Positions 51,333-54,107 of a stretch of 54,107 nt of DNA are shown here, piece by piece. Numbering within the stretch: position 1 is the first letter of the stretch; each line of letters opens with the position of its first letter. The notes beneath the pieces were generated by a model. It was not told the DNA's origin and ran no database searches. It saw only the letters and a program-made list of their open reading frames with translations. Made by a program: the position numbers and the translations under genes. Source of the stretch: Oscillospiraceae bacterium (lineage in GTDB: Bacteria; Bacillota; Clostridia; Lachnospirales; Lachnospiraceae); assembly GCA_021771715.1 (NCBI GenBank), contig JAETOO010000022.1, positions 1-54,107 on the forward strand, in the 5' to 3' direction.

Positions 51333-52250
51333 ATGAGCACACAGACAAATGCAATGGCGCTGCGCCGGGGCGGGTACAGCGAAGCAGAGCTCGGCAGACT
51401 GCACGAGGAGATGAACCGATGTGCGCTACGAAAAAAGCACGTCCAGACGGGATTGCTCGTCGCCGCCAACACACTGGTGGCGCTGGTCATCCTGTTTCCG
51501 CTGCTCTATTCGGTCAGCGTCGCCCTGATGCCGTCGAATGAACTGTTTACGATGGAGATGAACCTGATTCCGAAGCATCCGACCTTTGAAAATTTTATCC
51601 GGGCATGGACGCAGGTCCCGCTGCTGCGGTTCATTATAAATTCGTTCCTCGTGGCCGGCAGCATCACGCTGGGGCAGATCCTGACGTGCTCGCTCGCGGC
51701 GTTTGCGTTCGCCTTTCTGGAGTTTCGGGGAAAAAATGTGCTGTTCCTGCTCGTGATGGCGACCATGATGGTGCCGGGCGAGGCGACGATTCTGTCGAAT
51801 TACCTGACGGTCAGCGGTATGGGGATCCTGGATACCTACAGCGTCCTGATTCTGCCGTCCCTGACCTCGGCGATGGGGATCTTTCTGTTCCGGCAGTTTT
51901 ACCTGAGCTTTCCGATGTCGCTGTTTGAGTCGGCAAAGCTGGACGGGTGTACGAACCTCCGGTTCATCGTCACGATCCTGATCCCGCTGACGAAGTCGGC
52001 GATTGGCGCGATGGCAGTCTACACGTTCATCAATGCGTGGAACATGTACATGTGGCCGCTGCTCGTGACCGGATCGGAGAACATGCGGACGGTGCAGATC
52101 GGAATCAGCATGCTGAACAGCGTGGACGCGCAGTCGGTGACGCTGATGATGGCAGGGGTTGTGACGATCATCCTCCCGTCGATGGTCATCTTTATCGCCG
52201 GGCAGAAGTCATTGATCAAGGGAATGTTTTCCGGCGCAGTGAAGGGGTGA
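51333..52250 (+). CDS. ugpE: UgpE/MalG-type ABC permease
   Basis: Second permease, 305 aa, six hydrophobic segments after a cytoplasmic N-terminal stretch of about 45 residues. The EAA loop is ESAKLDGCTNLRFIVTILIP. The C-terminus LIKGMFSGAVKG is typical of UgpE, where LTKGLTAGAVKG-like endings are seen. It pairs with the preceding permease. A 286-bp gap with degenerate tandem repeats separates it from the binding-protein gene. Confidence 0.88.
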   Translation: MSTQTNAMALRRGGYSEAELGRLHEEMNRCALRKKHVQTGLLVAANTLVALVILFPLLYSVSVALMPSNELFTMEMNLIPKHPTFENFIRAWTQVPLLRFIINSFLVAGSITLGQILTCSLAAFAFAFLEFRGKNVLFLLVMATMMVPGEATILSNYLTVSGMGILDTYSVLILPSLTSAMGIFLFRQFYLSFPMSLFESAKLDGCTNLRFIVTILIPLTKSAIGAMAVYTFINAWNMYMWPLLVTGSENMRTVQIGISMLNSVDAQSVTLMMAGVVTIILPSMVIFIAGQKSLIKGMFSGAVKG

Positions 52251-52415
52251 GCCCGGCAGCAGGAATACGGGATGTTGCGGTTTACGCAGTCTTTGTCGCG
52301 TGAGGATGCTGAACATCCGGCGGGACGTTTGCTTAACGCTGATCGAGGCTGCGGGGAGATGTCTGACTGCAGTATACATACCCCGAGGAAGCACAGAAGA
52401 AACGAAAGAAAAAAT

Positions 52416-52511
52416 GACCAGAAGCAATGGGAAAAACAGAGCCAAAGCAACGGGAGAAAGATTGACCAGAAATAATGGGAAAACGGAACTGAAGCAATGG
52501 AAAAACAGATC
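52416..52511. repeat. 48-bp duplication (four degenerate 24-bp units) before ugpB
   Basis: GACCAGAAGCAATGGGAAAA (52416) and GACCAGAAATAATGGGAAAA (52464) start two 48-bp units; within each, AAGCAAYGG recurs about 24 bp later. The gap has no coding sign of its own beyond being an open extension of the ugpB frame. Confidence 0.6.
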
Positions 52512-52536
52512 AGCAGTAGAAAAGGAGAAGAATAGG

Positions 52537-53922
52537 ATGAAAAAGAAAATGACAGTAGTTTTAGAAAACATGAACAGAAAAATGGCGGCGGCACTCGCGG
52601 GAACCGTGATTCTGAGCGGCATGACAGGTGCGGCTGCACTCGCGCAGGAGCAGGTGATCACGGACAATTTTGCAGACGTGGACATGAACGGGACCACCAT
52701 CACGTTCTGGCACTCGATGGGCGGCGTAAACGGAGAGGCGATGGATTACCTCGTAAACAAATTTAATGAGGAGAATCCGGACGGAATCACGGTCGAGGCG
52801 GTCTACCAGGGCGAGTATGACGATGCGATCAATAAGCTCAAGAGCGCACAGATCGGCAACATGGGAGCAGATCTGGTGCAGATCTATGATATCGGCACAC
52901 GGTTCATGATCGACTCCGGCTGGGTGATTCCGATGCAGGAGATGATCGACGCGGACGGCTACGATCTCTCACGGATTGAGCCGAACATCGCGGCGTACTA
53001 TACGACGGATGACGGGCTGTACTCGATGCCGTTCAATTCCTCAACGCCGCTTCTGTACTACAATAAGGATATGTTCACGGCGGCTGGGATCGAGGAGGCT
53101 CCAAAGAGTCTTCCTGAGATCGCTGAGATCGGCGATGCGCTGATGGAGCAGGGAGGCGCGCAGGAAGTAATCGCGATCAGCATTTACGGATGGTATTTTG
53201 AGCAGTGGCTGTGCAAGCAGGGGCTGGAGCTCGCGGACAACGAAAACGGCAGAGGTGCTGCTGCGACCGGCGTGGTGTTTGACGAGAACGGCGGCGCGCT
53301 GAATATCCTGAGCGCGTGGCAGGATCTCTATCAGAAGGGATATGCGCCGAATGTGGGCAGATCCGGCAGTGACACGGCGACGACGGACTTCACATCCGGC
53401 AAGGCGGCGATGACGCTTGGTTCCACGGCTTCCCTGAAGCAGATTCTGCAGGATGTGGGTGATTCCTTCGAGGTGGGCACCGCGTACTATCCGGCGGTGA
53501 CTGAGGAGGATCAGGGCGGCGTGTCGATCGGCGGTGCATCCCTGTGGGCGTTGAACAATCAGGACGAGACGCGGGCGGCGGCGACCTGGAAATTCATTCA
53601 ATTCATGATCTCCCCGGAATCCCAGGCATACTGGAATGCGCAGACCGGTTATTTCCCGGTCACGACTGCGACGGCGCAGGAGCAGGCCTTCCAGGACAAC
53701 ATCGCGCAGTACCCGCAGTTCGAGACCGCGATCGACCAGCTGCACGATTCCGCGCCGGAGTATGCGGGAGCACTGCTCTCCGTCTTCCCGGAAGCACGCC
53801 AGATCGTCGAGACACAGATCGAGAACATGATCAACGGCAGCCAGACGCCGGAAGAATCCGTTGAGCGGATGGCGGAGCAGATCAACGCGTCGATTGAGGA
53901 CTACAATCTGCTGAACGAGTAA
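52537..53922 (+). CDS. ugpB: UgpB-like extracellular substrate-binding protein
   Basis: Type II binding protein of an ABC importer, 461 aa. The signal region (to about residue 36, ending AAALA) has no lipobox Cys. The mature part has GTTITFWHSMGGVNGEAMDY, ADLVQIYDIGTRFMI and MPFNSSTPLLYYNKDMF, which follow the pattern of UgpB, the sn-glycerol-3-phosphate binding protein. KAAMTLGSTASLKQIL and ASLWALNN correspond to later ligand-site segments. ATG 52537 follows AAGGAG; the frame is open back to 52300 across the repeat-rich leader, which does not look like protein. The substrate is inferred as a phosphorylated glycerol compound; other sugars remain possible. Confidence 0.85.
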   Translation: MKKKMTVVLENMNRKMAAALAGTVILSGMTGAAALAQEQVITDNFADVDMNGTTITFWHSMGGVNGEAMDYLVNKFNEENPDGITVEAVYQGEYDDAINKLKSAQIGNMGADLVQIYDIGTRFMIDSGWVIPMQEMIDADGYDLSRIEPNIAAYYTTDDGLYSMPFNSSTPLLYYNKDMFTAAGIEEAPKSLPEIAEIGDALMEQGGAQEVIAISIYGWYFEQWLCKQGLELADNENGRGAAATGVVFDENGGALNILSAWQDLYQKGYAPNVGRSGSDTATTDFTSGKAAMTLGSTASLKQILQDVGDSFEVGTAYYPAVTEEDQGGVSIGGASLWALNNQDETRAAATWKFIQFMISPESQAYWNAQTGYFPVTTATAQEQAFQDNIAQYPQFETAIDQLHDSAPEYAGALLSVFPEARQIVETQIENMINGSQTPEESVERMAEQINASIEDYNLLNE

Positions 53923-53954
53923 GTGTTAAGAGAAAAGTGCAGTCTGCTGAACGA

Positions 53955-54005
53955 GCAAGCATTGCTATACCAGGTAGCGATGCTTGCATGGTTGTTAGGG
54001 CATGG
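53955..54005 (+). repeat. Dispersed repeat, copy C, within a hairpin
   Basis: The core CCAGGTAGCGATGCTTGCAT (from 53970) matches copies A and B. Here GCAAGCATTGCTA (53955-53967) and TAGCGATGCTTGC (53975-53987) form a 13-bp stem with one wobble. Confidence 0.55.
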
Positions 54006-54009
54006 CCCT

Positions 54010-54061
54010 GTTCTCCATTGAGAAGTTTTTCGCTGATCCGAAAAACGGAACTTTGGAGAAC
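54010..54061. other. Two-part stem-loop after ugpB
   Basis: GTTCTCCA and TGGAGAAC close the outer stem, and GTTTTTCG and CGAAAAAC the inner stem, with a 7-by-7 internal loop and CTGATC at the tip. It may act as a terminator or as part of a mobile element end. Confidence 0.55.
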
Positions 54062-54066
54062 AAATA

Positions 54067-54089
54067 AACCACCTGCTATGCGGGTGGTT
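54067..54089. other. Terminal AACCACC hairpin at the window edge
   Basis: AACCACC (54067-54073) pairs with GGTGGTT (54083-54089) around TGCTATGCG. Such subterminal hairpins occur at ends of IS200/IS605 elements, but no transposase is visible within the window. Confidence 0.35.
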
Positions 54090-54107
54090 GGGATAGCTTT
54101 AGCGTTG

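Overview
The window reads as GC-rich chromosome from an anaerobic Gram-positive bacterium, most likely a Lachnospiraceae-type member of the Clostridia. Support for this: strong AGGAGG-type ribosome binding sites, a T-box leader before proS, an archaeal/eukaryote-like ProRS, a NusG-domain-II protein, an oxygen-sensitive radical-SAM NrdG, a tripartite tricarboxylate transporter (TTT) beside sugar-acid enzymes, and a surface protein ending in a VRTGD sortase-like signal. The genus cannot be named from the sequence alone. No tRNA, rRNA or true CRISPR array was seen.

Layout. 1-3.5 kb: cytoplasmic GH51 and GH43 enzymes for arabinose-containing glycans. 3.5-5.0 kb: an AT-rich AAA/DUF4143 ATPase behind three direct repeats spaced exactly 33 bp. 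5-10.8 kb: M18 aminopeptidase, iron alcohol dehydrogenase, DUF362 ferredoxin-like protein, a 242-bp nested palindrome, and gdhA. 11.1-23.5 kb: a sugar-diacid (galactarate/glucarate-type) catabolic region: URO-D-family protein, iron alcohol dehydrogenase, HpcH/HpaI aldolase, CdaR-type regulator, glycerate kinase, TctBAC transporter, GarD-type dehydratase and an IlvD/Edd dehydratase. The aldolase would give tartronate semialdehyde, which must be reduced to glycerate before the kinase can act. No GarR-type reductase is present, so the iron alcohol dehydrogenase is the natural candidate. 23.5-24.9 kb: an AT-rich scar with gene remnants and a minus-strand ToxN/AbiQ-like (type III toxin-antitoxin) toxin candidate.

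24.9-32.1 kb: sbcD, sbcC, a DUF6128-like repeat protein and nrdG. Five different tandem-repeat arrays (units 33, 60, 42, 30 and 24 bp) lie within 4 kb here, four of them in frame inside sbcC, the DUF6128-like gene (two) and nrdG. 32.3-37.5 kb: response regulator, sensor kinase, acyl carrier protein, MBOAT acyltransferase and SGNH-type exported protein, resembling a Dlt/alginate-acetylation type cell-surface acylation system with no DltA. 37.6-40.0 kb: NusG-II protein and proS, behind a T-box and an additional structured leader. 40.2-45.6 kb: livKHMGF branched-chain amino acid-type ABC transporter and a cytidylate-kinase-like gene. 45.8-48.9 kb: LytTR regulator and a SpaA/Cna-B pilin-like surface protein. 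49.3-53.9 kb: ugpCAEB-like ABC transporter. The right edge carries stem-loops and a third copy of a dispersed repeat.

The strongest candidates for something new are the tandem-repeat cluster around sbcC-nrdG, the palindromic element before gdhA, the DltA-less acylation operon with its own two-component system, the 33-bp-phased operator-like repeats, and the possible type III toxin. All calls come from reading the sequence; no database search was run.
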